Below are positions 16,543 to 24,113 of a stretch of DNA of 64,000 nt, piece by piece; position 1 is the stretch's first letter; each line of letters opens with the position of its first letter. Below the pieces are notes generated by a model, which was not told where the DNA came from, did no database searches, and was given only the letters and a program-made list of their open reading frames with translations. Source of the DNA: Melghirimyces algeriensis. GTDB taxonomy: Bacteria; Bacillota; Bacilli; Thermoactinomycetales; DSM-45169. The DNA lies in contig NZ_FXTI01000003.1 of NCBI RefSeq assembly GCF_900182565.1, forward strand, positions 124,001 through 188,000, read 5' to 3'. A program made the position numbers and the translations under genes.

Positions 16543-17339
16543 GTGCAGGGGTCCAGAGTACTACCATGCTACTCATGGCTGCTCACGGAGAGATTGAGCC
16601 AAAGCCGAAATACGCGATCTTCGCCGATACGGGATGGGAACCGAAACGGGTGTATGAACATCTGGAATGGTTGGCCGAAGAGGCGGGGCGGTACGGGATT
16701 GAAGTCATCCGGGTATCCAATGGCAATATCCGCGACGACATGCACCGAGCAGTAGAAGAAGGTACCCGGTTTGCTTCCCTCCCATTCTTTCTCCCATTCT
16801 TTCTGGGGAACGGAGAGATCCACAACCCTAGAAACGAGGGCAAGGCATGGCGGCAGTGTACGGCGGAATACAAACTCGTTCCCGTCCAACGCGAGATCCG
16901 GCGGCTGGCCGGGTATAAAGGCACTCCAAGAAAGAAAATCGCTACCGTCTGGATCGGGATTAGTTGGGACGAGATGATGAGGGCGAAACCATCCAAGGTC
17001 AAGTGGCTGGAGAACCGCCACCCTCTATTAGAAAAGAACATGGACCGTTTCAACTGTATGAGATGGCTTCAAAACAAGAGCTATCCTATCCCGCCAAAAT
17101 CTAGCTGCATCGGATGCCCGTTCCACGACAATGTCATGTGGTTGGACATGAAACGGAACTACCCAGAGGAGTGGGAGGAGGCGGTTGAGTTTGACCGGGC
17201 AGTCCGGCACCTTCCCCGGTTTAAGAAAAAGCCGTATCTTCACCGGTCATGCAAGCCATTGGACGAGGTGAATTTGGGAGAGGATCAGGGAGAGCTAGAC
17301 CTATTTATCAACGAGTGCGAAGGATACTGCGGTGTATAG
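16515..17339 (+). CDS. PP-loop (PAPS reductase-like) phage protein
   Basis: 274 aa. The PP-loop ATP-pyrophosphatase motif is SLGAGVQSTTMLLM (residues about 8-21), followed by FADTGWEP as in PAPS reductase/adenine nucleotide alpha hydrolase proteins. Cysteines at the middle (WRQCTAEYK) and in KSSCIGCPFHDN could bind a cluster or zinc. Proteins of this kind are frequent in phages and have been linked only by analogy to sulfur transfer or nucleic-acid modification (DndC relatives). GTG 16515 follows AAGGAGGAGATAAC. It directly follows the truncated DNA methyltransferase. Confidence 0.85.
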   Translation: MEELHVISLGAGVQSTTMLLMAAHGEIEPKPKYAIFADTGWEPKRVYEHLEWLAEEAGRYGIEVIRVSNGNIRDDMHRAVEEGTRFASLPFFLPFFLGNGEIHNPRNEGKAWRQCTAEYKLVPVQREIRRLAGYKGTPRKKIATVWIGISWDEMMRAKPSKVKWLENRHPLLEKNMDRFNCMRWLQNKSYPIPPKSSCIGCPFHDNVMWLDMKRNYPEEWEEAVEFDRAVRHLPRFKKKPYLHRSCKPLDEVNLGEDQGELDLFINECEGYCGV

Positions 17340-17350
17340 GGGGCGAGAGG

Positions 17351-17524
17351 ATGAACGCACTGAAGCAACAGACGGCGATTCGTTGGGTGGTGGATAGAAA
17401 TGGCCAGGTGGTATACAGAGACGACGGCACGGCGGCGGTAGAGTTGCGGGGCGTACGTGGGACCGGGTTGTGTCCGGTTCGGGCGTTGAGAGATTGGGAG
17501 AAACAGAGGAGGCGAGCGCGGTGA
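17351..17524 (+). CDS. Hypothetical small phage protein
   Basis: 57 aa, ATG 17351 behind GGGCGAGAGG, stop overlapping the next GTG. Basic, beta-rich (AIRWVVDRNGQVVYRDDGTA). First of six small overlapping genes. No recognised family. Confidence 0.5.
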   Translation: MNALKQQTAIRWVVDRNGQVVYRDDGTAAVELRGVRGTGLCPVRALRDWEKQRRRAR

Positions 17525-17685
17525 GCATGGAGGGGATGAGTAAACGCGACGAACTGCTGAAACGGCTGAGCAAGTTCCGAACGGTTCCGGGGCACGGGCC
17601 GGACATTGACGAGGCAACGGATGAGGAATTGGAGCTGTTTGTTTCGATACTTGAACACATGTCCGAAAAAGGGAGAGAGGCATGA
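17521..17685 (+). CDS. Hypothetical small phage protein
   Basis: 54 aa from GTG 17521 (ATG 17536 is a shorter option). Helical and charged (SKRDELLKRLSKFRTVPGHG, TDEELELFVSILEHMSEKG). Overlaps both neighbours by 4 bases. Function unknown. Confidence 0.55.
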   Translation: MSMEGMSKRDELLKRLSKFRTVPGHGPDIDEATDEELELFVSILEHMSEKGREA

Positions 17686-17789
17686 AACCCGTTCTATTGG
17701 CACTTTTCCTATCGGCGGTCGTTTGGTTGTACATGTTTGCGCCGCCGCCCCCTAGATGGCCGGATGAGGAAGAAGAGGAGTCAGAGTGA
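17682..17789 (+). CDS. Tiny single-pass membrane protein
   Basis: 35 aa: a hydrophobic N-terminal segment (PVLLALFLSAVVWLYMFA), a proline run and an acidic tail (PDEEEEESE). Start ATG 17682 after GGGAGAGAGG; stop overlaps the next ATG. Likely N-in or signal-anchor membrane peptide. Function unknown. Confidence 0.5.
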   Translation: MKPVLLALFLSAVVWLYMFAPPPPRWPDEEEEESE

Positions 17790-17947
17790 TGAAAATGGAG
17801 CAAAAGGAGAAGATGGTGCCGGAGCTTCGATGCGAATTGTGCGGCGAGGATCGGCGGGACTATCTGGCTCAGGGCCAGCACAGACGGACGGGAAAACGAT
17901 TCTATTTTTGCCGCCAGTGCGGGAACCGATGGGAGGTGGAGGAATGA
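17789..17947 (+). CDS. Small zinc-ribbon protein
   Basis: 52 aa with two CxxC knuckles (LRCELCGED ... FCRQCGNRW) separated by about 26 residues, a typical zinc ribbon. Start ATG 17789 overlaps the previous stop; GTG/ATG overlaps continue downstream. Probably nucleic-acid binding; no specific family recognised. Confidence 0.6.
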   Translation: MKMEQKEKMVPELRCELCGEDRRDYLAQGQHRRTGKRFYFCRQCGNRWEVEE

Positions 17948-18093
17948 TCTGGTGGAACCTGTTGGGCGCGGCACTGGATGTAGCGTTGTTCTCCTTGATG
18001 GCGACCGCTGCGGTGGCGCTTGGTAGCGGTATCGGGCTGGCCTACTGCTATCTGGCTGAGAAAAAGCAGAAAAACGAGGAGGCGATGAAATGA
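17944..18093 (+). CDS. Small membrane protein
   Basis: 49 aa with one long hydrophobic segment (LLGAALDVALFSLMATAAVA continuing to about residue 38) and a lysine-rich C-terminus. ATG 17944 overlaps the preceding stop, with GGAGGTGGAGG upstream. Function unknown. Confidence 0.5.
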   Translation: MIWWNLLGAALDVALFSLMATAAVALGSGIGLAYCYLAEKKQKNEEAMK

Positions 18094-18163
18094 TGAAACG
18101 GGGGCCAGTCATGACGATCCGGCGGGGAGAGGGAACCACAAAAATGAACCGGGAGGGATGAGG

Positions 18164-18280
18164 ATGGGGGTTCAGGTATCGGATGACCATTGCAGGGGGT
18201 GCCTGTGGCTACTGGACGGTGGTGCATGCGCATTCCATCGGTGCGTGAAGGAGTACGGTTGGAAGACTGACAGAAAGTAG
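18164..18280 (+). CDS. Small cysteine-rich phage protein
   Basis: 38 aa (ATG 18164, GGGAGGGATGAGG upstream) with four Cys and two His in DHCRGCLWLLDGGACAFHRC, a pattern suggesting metal binding. Typical of tiny zinc peptides encoded before the late activator in Firmicutes phages. Confidence 0.5.
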   Translation: MGVQVSDDHCRGCLWLLDGGACAFHRCVKEYGWKTDRK

Positions 18281-18303
18281 AAACATTCAAAGGGGTGTGG
18301 GAG

Positions 18304-18732
18304 ATGGGTACAGCACTGAAGGAGAAAACCAAGTACAAAAAGCCCACCTATCGAAAAGAGGTGGAGCGGGTCCTGAAGGAATATCCAATCTTGAAAGTAG
18401 CAGTAGAAACGGAACAGGAAGCGGAGAAAGTGTACCCTTCCTGCACTCTGTCGTATGAGGAAAGAGTGAACGGAGGATATAGCGAATATCAGTCTTCAAC
18501 CGAGAAATTCGGAATTAGGCGGGCTAACAAATGCCTGAAGGTGAAGCGGATCGAGAAGGCATTGACAGTTTTGGATCTGGATGAACGTTTCATCATTGAT
18601 GAGCGATATTTGAAACTGAACTGGGTTACAGATATTCAGGTGTATACTCAATTGGGATGGAGTGAGCGAAATTACTATAGAATCAAAGAAAGAGCCTTAT
18701 GGAAATTAGCCGTTGCACTGAATATACTCTAA
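18304..18732 (+). CDS. ArpU-family late transcriptional activator
   Basis: 142 aa from ATG 18304 (AAAGGGGTGTGGGAG upstream). The sequence matches the ArpU/RinA style of phage regulators that switch on late genes: helical N-terminus (YRKEVERVLKEYPILKVAVE), central YPSCTLSYEERVNGG, and a C-terminal sigma-like HTH (TQLGWSERNYYRIKERALWK). It is the last gene before the packaging module and is followed by GGCAG repeats that may be its targets. Confidence 0.85.
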   Translation: MGTALKEKTKYKKPTYRKEVERVLKEYPILKVAVETEQEAEKVYPSCTLSYEERVNGGYSEYQSSTEKFGIRRANKCLKVKRIEKALTVLDLDERFIIDERYLKLNWVTDIQVYTQLGWSERNYYRIKERALWKLAVALNIL

Positions 18733-18735
18733 TTT

Positions 18736-18801
18736 GGCAGGATTGTGGCAGAATTTACGGCAGGATTTGTACAAAAAACCGGGTTACTATGGTAGTGGCA
18801 G
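18736..18801 (+). promoter_or_regulatory. GGCAG repeats downstream of arpU
   Basis: GGCAG(G/A)ATT occurs at 18736, 18747 and 18759, i.e. every 11-12 bases, and GGCAGGTTA at 18797. Helically phased direct repeats between the late activator gene and the late operon are a plausible activator-binding array. Confidence 0.45.
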
Positions 18802-18815
18802 GTTATGGCTCAATT

Positions 18816-18838
18816 GCACCCACACGGTGCTTTTTTTC
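18816..18838 (+). terminator. Rho-independent terminator after arpU
   Basis: GCACC (18816-18820) pairs with GGTGC (18826-18830), followed by seven T. Confidence 0.75.
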
Positions 18839-18852
18839 TTTGGTACCAGCTT

Positions 18853-19059
18853 GTCAACTACCCACCACTGAAGTGGTGAGCTTGCAGTTCATCCGGAGAT
18901 GACCGCGTTTGGCAGGTTGACGGCTGCCCGGCGCCCGATATTGAGCGCCGCCACATTGTCAGCAGGACCAGCGAAACCACACTGACAACACTCAAACCAA
19001 TCTCTTGTTTTTCGATTCTTTTTATGATATTGGGGCCACCAAGGAGAATGGGGTAAGTA
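18853..19059 (-). mobile_element. IS200/IS605-type remnant: tnpB 3' end plus right end
   Basis: On the minus strand, 18889-19020 encodes the C-terminus of a TnpB-type nuclease: RKTRDWFECCQCGFAGPADN and then VAALNIGRRAAVNLP, containing the second zinc-knuckle CxxC and the last RuvC Asp-Asn region. About 90% of tnpB is missing; in-frame similarity fades near 19059. After the stop codon, a hairpin CCACcacttcaGTGG and TAGTTGAC (18853-18860) match the right end of such elements, the region that in intact elements gives the omega-RNA. Confidence 0.75.
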
Positions 19060-19062
19060 ATT

Positions 19063-19296
19063 TTAGCCTTTTGGGGGATAGGGATCGTTTGGACCGTAAG
19101 TATTTGCCTCACGAAACTTCCCTTGACGGTTTTGTATTCGTAGCTCTGCTTGTTCCTTTTTTGCCCTTTCCTTCCCATATTCAATAGCTTCTTTTTGAGT
19201 ATCGAATATTTTGGAAGCTCGTTCACTGTTTTCGCTTCTTACAGCCCATTTATCTTCATGGCGTACCACGTATTGATTTTTACCTTTACCAGACAT
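19063..19296 (-). CDS. DUF2188 domain protein
   Basis: 77 aa on the opposite strand to the phage late genes. The sequence YVVRHEDKWAVRSENSERAS, with FDTQKEAIEYGKERAKKEQ, matches small DUF2188 proteins. It starts at ATG 19296 after AAAGGAGGTGAAAAA. Function unknown; it is an independently transcribed gene inserted, with the tnpB remnant, between arpU and the packaging module, so probably a moron. Confidence 0.8.
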   Translation of the reverse strand: MSGKGKNQYVVRHEDKWAVRSENSERASKIFDTQKEAIEYGKERAKKEQAELRIQNRQGKFREANTYGPNDPYPPKG

Positions 19297-19390
19297 TTTT
19301 TCACCTCCTTTTTTTGAACATATTCGACAAGAAATCCAATGTTCCCTCTGTTGTTAGGTATACCAGTTGTGAAAGGGAGGTCGAAAGTAT

Positions 19391-19519
19391 ATGATGTGGT
19401 TTCTATTTGGGTTATTGATAGCTCTGGTTACTATCATTGTTCTGATTTCTCTAGGTGTGCACATTATAGAAGCTCGCCGACTGTACCCAGGAAAAATCCG
19501 AAAGAGACGATTGAGATGA
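19391..19519 (+). CDS. Small membrane protein
   Basis: 42 aa: ATG 19391, preceded by AAGGGAGGTCGAAAGTAT. A long hydrophobic stretch (FLFGLLIALVTIIVLISLGV) is followed by a strongly basic tail (RRLYPGKIRKRRLR), giving a probable single-pass N-out peptide. Too short for most gene finders; overlapping longer frames in other phases look spurious. Confidence 0.55.
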   Translation: MMWFLFGLLIALVTIIVLISLGVHIIEARRLYPGKIRKRRLR

Positions 19520-19576
19520 AGCAAGAAGGAAGAATATTACTCTTTGTCGAAACTAAATCGACAAGGAGGGATATAT

Positions 19577-19837
19577 ATGGCAGACGATTGGGAGCCGTGC
19601 CCAAGGTGCGGGAGTAACAAAACTCAAACCTTGGGGAAATCTCTTTGGGTTACTATAGCTTTGTTATTTGTTGGGGCTACACTTTTTGTTGGTATCATTA
19701 TTTGGCCAGCTCTTATCCTTGCACCAGTATTTCTGCTTATATCTCTAATAATTTTGGTATTACCTATACCTAAAGTAAATACATGTAGATACTGTAAGTT
19801 TAACTGGAAAGTAAAGAAAGCAGAGAAGGCATCGTGA
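19577..19837 (+). CDS. Zinc-ribbon membrane protein
   Basis: 86 aa from ATG 19577 (AAGGAGGGATATAT). CPRCGSNKT at the N-terminus and CRYCKFNW at the C-terminus can form one zinc ribbon, flanking two hydrophobic helices (about residues 23-65). Small zinc-ribbon membrane proteins like this are common in Firmicutes phages; function unknown. Confidence 0.65.
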   Translation: MADDWEPCPRCGSNKTQTLGKSLWVTIALLFVGATLFVGIIIWPALILAPVFLLISLIILVLPIPKVNTCRYCKFNWKVKKAEKAS

Positions 19838-19868
19838 TAGGTGCCTTTTTGTTTTGGGGTGATATTCG

Positions 19869-20156
19869 TTGAAACCATGGGCAAGAGGGTTTTACAAAAG
19901 CAGGGCATGGCGCAAATGTCGCGATGCTTATTTTGTATTTCAACATGGATTATGTGAGAGATGCAGCAGACCAGGGAAGATCGTTCATCACAAGATATAT
20001 TTGGCACCAGACAACATCGATAACCCTGATGTGAGTTTAAATTGGGAGAACCTTGAGTTGCTTTGCCAAGACTGCCACAACAATGAGCATCATGGCACCA
20101 AGCCAACTGGAGATGGATTGAAGTTTGATGAGTCTGGGGATCTCGTGGAGGCATAG
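19869..20156 (+). CDS. HNH endonuclease of the packaging module
   Basis: 95 aa. The N-terminus (PWARGFYKSRAWRKCRDAYF) and two CxxC knuckles (CERCSRPG, CQDCHNNEHH) plus VHHKIYLAPDN form the HNH fold. In HK97-type phages such an HNH protein sits just upstream of terminase and aids cleavage during DNA packaging. The TTG at 19869 has GGGGTGAT upstream. Confidence 0.92.
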   Translation: MKPWARGFYKSRAWRKCRDAYFVFQHGLCERCSRPGKIVHHKIYLAPDNIDNPDVSLNWENLELLCQDCHNNEHHGTKPTGDGLKFDESGDLVEA

Positions 20157-20265
20157 CCCCCCCATTTTATTTTTGTTGGTTGGCTGTTGGGGACCGAGGC
20201 GGGGACCTTCAAAAACCTGTGAACGTGCTCTATAGGGGGTGTGGTATAAGGGGGAGGTGATTGGA

Positions 20266-20634
20266 GTGGCGGAAAAAAAAGAATTGTCCATGGATGAACG
20301 TATTAAAAAAGAGTTTAACCGGTTAAAGCGCATTTTTAAGCACATTCCCAAAGAAAGAAAAGATACCGCCATTTCTCTTATGCGGAATGCTGCGTTTATG
20401 ACCGCTACGCTGGATGATTTGCAGGACCAGATCAATAGAAAAGGCTATATCACTGAGTACCAAAACGGTGAAAACCAATGGGGAACGAAGAAATCACCGG
20501 AAGTGGATATATACAATGTAATGATCAAAAACCATATGGCCGTGATTAAACAATTGTGCGATCTTCTCCCTGATGATAGCAAGAAGGAAGCAACCGACGA
20601 GTTGATGGAGTTCGTCAAGGGTGTTGCAAAATGA
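20266..20634 (+). CDS. terS: Terminase small subunit (P27-like)
   Basis: 122 aa from GTG 20266, preceded by GGGGGAGGTGATTGGA. Helical protein (FNRLKRIFKHIPKERKDTAI) with the C-terminal VMIKNHMAVIKQLCDLLP segment seen in P27-family small terminases. It recognises phage DNA and activates the large subunit. Overlaps terL by 4 bases. Confidence 0.85.
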   Translation: MAEKKELSMDERIKKEFNRLKRIFKHIPKERKDTAISLMRNAAFMTATLDDLQDQINRKGYITEYQNGENQWGTKKSPEVDIYNVMIKNHMAVIKQLCDLLPDDSKKEATDELMEFVKGVAK

Positions 20635-22283
20635 AAAACTACATCCTTGAGTACTGGAGCAAGATCGAATCTGAAGAAATACAGGCATCTAACCGAGTGA
20701 AACAGCAATATCAAAAACTGGTGGATGAAATAAACAGCCCGCGTGATCCGTGGGTATTTGATATAGAGAAAGCCAATCAGCCGATCCACTTCATCGAACG
20801 CTTTTGCAAGCACTCAAAAGGCAAATGGATCGGGAAGCCGGTCACCTTGGAGCTATTCCAAAAGGCGAAGATTCAAGCGGTATATGGCTTTGTTCACAAG
20901 GATACCCGGCTTCGGCGATGCCGTGAAGTATTTACCTTGGTCGGTCGGAAGAACGGGAAGTCAACCGAGAAGGCGGCCACCGGATTATATATGCAGATAG
21001 GTGATGGCGAAGGCGGGAGCGAGGTCTATTCCGTTGCGACAAAGAAGGATCAGGCGCGGATCGTATTCACTGAAGCTGTGAACATGACTTCGCAGTCACC
21101 GGCATTGTCGAAGCACATTAAAAAGCGCAAAACTGATCTGTACTTCCCGGTGACCTTTTCCAAGTTTGAACCCTTGGCAAGTGATTCAAATAGCTTGGAC
21201 GGGTTGAATGTCCACAATGGCATCATCGACGAACTGCACGCGATCAAAGACCGGAACCTGTACGACGTTATCAAACAGGCGATGAGTTCCCGCGAACAAC
21301 CACTATTGGACATAATCACCACGGCGGGTTTTGTCCGGGAAAGCATCTTTGACAGCATCTATGACTATGCGTGCCGGGTGCTGGATGGGTTGGTAGAGGA
21401 TGATCGGTTTCTCGCTTTCATCTATGAACTGGACGACCGGGAAGAGTGGACAGACTTCCGCATGTGGGAAAAAGCCAATCCCGGATTAGGCACCATCAAG
21501 GACTACAACGAGCTGGCGGCCAATGTGGAACGGGCAAAAAACGATCCCGACTTCCTACCGACGGTTCTAACGAAGGATTTCAACATCCGAGATACAGTGG
21601 CTGGCACATGGCTCACCTATGATCAGATCAACAACGAAGAGACGTTTACGATGGACGAGATCCGCGACACCTACGCCGTCGCGGGGACAGATCTTTCAAG
21701 CACAACCGACTTGACCTGCGCTACATTGTTGATCATGAAACCCGGTCCCGGTAGTGATAAGAAATATGTCTTGCAACAGTACTTCTTGCCGGGGGATTCG
21801 ATAGATAAGCGCATCCGGGAAGATAAAATCCCTTATGATCGCTGGGCAGAGCGCGGGCTGTTGACGCTTTGCGAGGGAAACAAAGTCAATTATAGCGATG
21901 TGACACGGTGGTATCTCCGAATGATGGAGGAGTACCAGGTGCATCCGCTGTGGGTGGGATATGATCCATGGGATAGCCAATATTGGGTGGATGAGATGAT
22001 CCAATATGGCTTTACGATGGAAAAGGTGCGTCAAGGGGCACAAACCTTGAGCCAACCGATGAAGGAACTAGGAGCCGACTTACAAGCCAAGGCCATCAAT
22101 TACAACAACAATCCTATCTTGAAATGGTGTCTTACCAACACTGCAGTCAAAAGGGATGATAATGATAACATCAGGCCCATCAAGGGGCAGAACCAGAGGC
22201 AGCGTATTGACGGCGCTGTATCTTTGTTGATTGCGTATACCGTTTTGTTCAACCACATGGACGATTATAAAGCGCTGGTATGA
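20631..22283 (+). CDS. terL: Terminase large subunit
   Basis: 550 aa packaging ATPase-nuclease. Walker A-like LVGRKNGKST at residues 103-112, Walker B region GLNVHNGIIDELHAI, the coupling motif, and nuclease acidic motifs AVAGTDLSSTTDLT and, near the end, GYDPWDSQYWVDEM and RIDGAVSLLIAY. Complete, no frameshift. Standard order HNH-terS-terL-portal. Confidence 0.96.
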   Translation: MKNYILEYWSKIESEEIQASNRVKQQYQKLVDEINSPRDPWVFDIEKANQPIHFIERFCKHSKGKWIGKPVTLELFQKAKIQAVYGFVHKDTRLRRCREVFTLVGRKNGKSTEKAATGLYMQIGDGEGGSEVYSVATKKDQARIVFTEAVNMTSQSPALSKHIKKRKTDLYFPVTFSKFEPLASDSNSLDGLNVHNGIIDELHAIKDRNLYDVIKQAMSSREQPLLDIITTAGFVRESIFDSIYDYACRVLDGLVEDDRFLAFIYELDDREEWTDFRMWEKANPGLGTIKDYNELAANVERAKNDPDFLPTVLTKDFNIRDTVAGTWLTYDQINNEETFTMDEIRDTYAVAGTDLSSTTDLTCATLLIMKPGPGSDKKYVLQQYFLPGDSIDKRIREDKIPYDRWAERGLLTLCEGNKVNYSDVTRWYLRMMEEYQVHPLWVGYDPWDSQYWVDEMIQYGFTMEKVRQGAQTLSQPMKELGADLQAKAINYNNNPILKWCLTNTAVKRDDNDNIRPIKGQNQRQRIDGAVSLLIAYTVLFNHMDDYKALV

Positions 22284-22306
22284 CTGGTATGAAAGGTGGT
22301 GAGGAC

Positions 22307-23587
22307 TTGAAGGAAAAACGGTCCCTCTTTGATATGATCTTTGGACGGCGACCGCAACAACAGCAGCAGATCCAGACGCAGTTACGGATGCTCAATGGTT
22401 ATGCGCCAGTCTTCACATCCTTCTCCGGGGATGCTTACGACAGCGATGTTGTACGTTCGGCGGTGGATGCAATTGCCCGGAATGCGGCGAAACTTAAGCC
22501 GAAACATGTACGCCGTGTACGCCGTGCCAATGACGGGATTCAAGAAACAGGGTCGGAAATTGAGAAGCTGTTGAGCGTGCGACCGAATCCTTACATGGAT
22601 GCATATACCTTCTACTACAAAGCGGTTACACAGCTATATATGCAGAACAACTCATTCATTTTTATTGATATCGACCGGATTGCAAAGAAAATCCGGGGGT
22701 TTTACCCGATTAACGCGGCCACTGCCGAATTTTTAGAGTTTGAAGGGGATATCTATACCAGATTTCATTTCATGGGTGGGCAGCAGATAACGCTCCCCTA
22801 TGAGGATCTAATCCACCTACGACGTTTTTTTTACAAGCATGATCTATATGGGGAGCCGTCAGACCGGGCGCTCCATCCGACATTGCAGTTGATCCAGACA
22901 ACCGATGAAGGGATTGCCAATGCGGTTAAATCATCGGCGTTCCTCCGAGGGATTTTGAAGTTTACCAGCATGCTTAAGCCGGAGGATATGAAGAAACAGC
23001 GTGATATGTTTGTTGCCGACTATCTGGATATCACCAATAACGGGGGAGTGGCGGCCACCGATGCTAAAACGGACTATACCCCCTTAGATAACGAGCCTAA
23101 GATGATAGACGATAAGCAAATGGATGCGATCAAGCGGAAGGTTTTCGATTACTTCGGGATCAACGAGACGATTATCCGTTCCAACTATTCAGAGGATGAG
23201 TGGAACGCCTTTTATGAATCGACCATCGAGCCCTTGGCGATCCAGATGAGTCTTGAATTTACGTCCAAGCTTTTTACCGATGCCGAAAAAAAGCGTGGGA
23301 ATGAAATCATCTTTGAAGCCAACCGGCTTCAATATGCCAGTATGACAACGAAACTGAATCTCCGGGAGATGGTAGACCGGGGAGCCATGACACCGAACGA
23401 GTGGCGGGCGGCTTTGAATCTTGCTCCGATTGAAGGTGGTGATGCACCAATCAGACGGCTGGATACTGCTGAGGTGAACACAGAACCAACGACAGGGGGT
23501 GATGACAACGAACCAGGTGAAGAAGGAACACCGTCTGATGGAGATCCGGGCGGTGACGGAGCCGGAGCAGAAGGAGATGGTCGTTGA
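22307..23587 (+). CDS. HK97-family portal protein
   Basis: About 426 aa dodecameric DNA gate of the capsid. TTG 22307 is chosen because AAAGGTGGTGAGGAC precedes it; ATG 22280 overlaps terL but lacks a ribosome site. Typical segments: DVVRSAVDAIARNAAKLKPK, LLSVRPNPYMDAYTFYYKAV, the HLRRFFYKHDLYGEP region and LNLREMVDRGAMTPNEWRAA. The C-terminal 45 residues are Gly/Glu/Asp-rich and overlap the protease gene. Confidence 0.95.
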   Translation: MKEKRSLFDMIFGRRPQQQQQIQTQLRMLNGYAPVFTSFSGDAYDSDVVRSAVDAIARNAAKLKPKHVRRVRRANDGIQETGSEIEKLLSVRPNPYMDAYTFYYKAVTQLYMQNNSFIFIDIDRIAKKIRGFYPINAATAEFLEFEGDIYTRFHFMGGQQITLPYEDLIHLRRFFYKHDLYGEPSDRALHPTLQLIQTTDEGIANAVKSSAFLRGILKFTSMLKPEDMKKQRDMFVADYLDITNNGGVAATDAKTDYTPLDNEPKMIDDKQMDAIKRKVFDYFGINETIIRSNYSEDEWNAFYESTIEPLAIQMSLEFTSKLFTDAEKKRGNEIIFEANRLQYASMTTKLNLREMVDRGAMTPNEWRAALNLAPIEGGDAPIRRLDTAEVNTEPTTGGDDNEPGEEGTPSDGDPGGDGAGAEGDGR

Positions 23588-24101
23588 GGGGTATGCGATT
23601 CGCTTCGATGAACCCGCTATATTTGACTTTGGGGGAGAAGAGTTTCGCGAGATCATTGACAAACGAGCCTTGGATAAGGCAGACATGCGGGATGTGCCGT
23701 TTAAGTACAATCACAGCGATAATGTGATGGTGATGGCACGCACCCGGAATAAGACCCTGGAGCTCATTCGAGATGAACAGGGTCTTTTTATTCGGGCAAC
23801 CTTGGCGGATACCACTGCCGGGCGTGATTTATACACACTGATCAAACGAGGGGACATTGACAAGATGTCCTTTTCCTTCACCGTCGATTATGATAACAAC
23901 GGTGATGAGTACGACCGAAAGACACGCACTCGAACTATCAAGCAAATCAAAAAAATCTGGGACGTAGCCGCGGTGGATACCCCGGCTTACGATACAACAT
24001 CAATTTCGGCAAGGAGCTTTTTTGAACTGGAGAGGGAGAAGGAGCGTAAGGCCCTGGATAGGGCTGAATTGCGTCTGAAATTGATCATTAAAACCTTTTA
24101 A
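23502..24101 (+). CDS. Prohead protease (HK97 gp4-like, family U35)
   Basis: 199 aa. MVVEGYAIRFDEPA and FKYNHSDNVMVMAR carry the catalytic His, and KMSFSFTVDY the catalytic Ser, of the herpesvirus-assemblin-like fold. It trims the capsid protein scaffold. The start (GTG 23499 or ATG 23502) lies within the 3' end of the portal gene, as is common. Confidence 0.93.
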   Translation: MTTNQVKKEHRLMEIRAVTEPEQKEMVVEGYAIRFDEPAIFDFGGEEFREIIDKRALDKADMRDVPFKYNHSDNVMVMARTRNKTLELIRDEQGLFIRATLADTTAGRDLYTLIKRGDIDKMSFSFTVDYDNNGDEYDRKTRTRTIKQIKKIWDVAAVDTPAYDTTSISARSFFELEREKERKALDRAELRLKLIIKTF

Positions 24102-24113
24102 GGAGGCTTACAA

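Noticed and set aside
17285..18190. 301-codon open frame on the minus strand
   Set aside because: It covers six small plus-strand genes that have coupled starts and ribosome sites. Its translation is low-complexity Pro/Ser/Arg, as expected for the reverse of GC-rich coding DNA.
19339..19617. 92-codon plus-strand frame
   Set aside because: A different phase contains a short membrane protein with a good ribosome site (19391-19519) followed by another good gene (19577); the long frame has no site.
20160..20240. TTGGTTGGCTG near 20172, inverse of the tether repeat CAGCCAACCAA
   Set aside because: A single 11-mer match between the terminase leader and the 38.7-39.1 kb repeats may be chance; not enough to claim a shared binding site.
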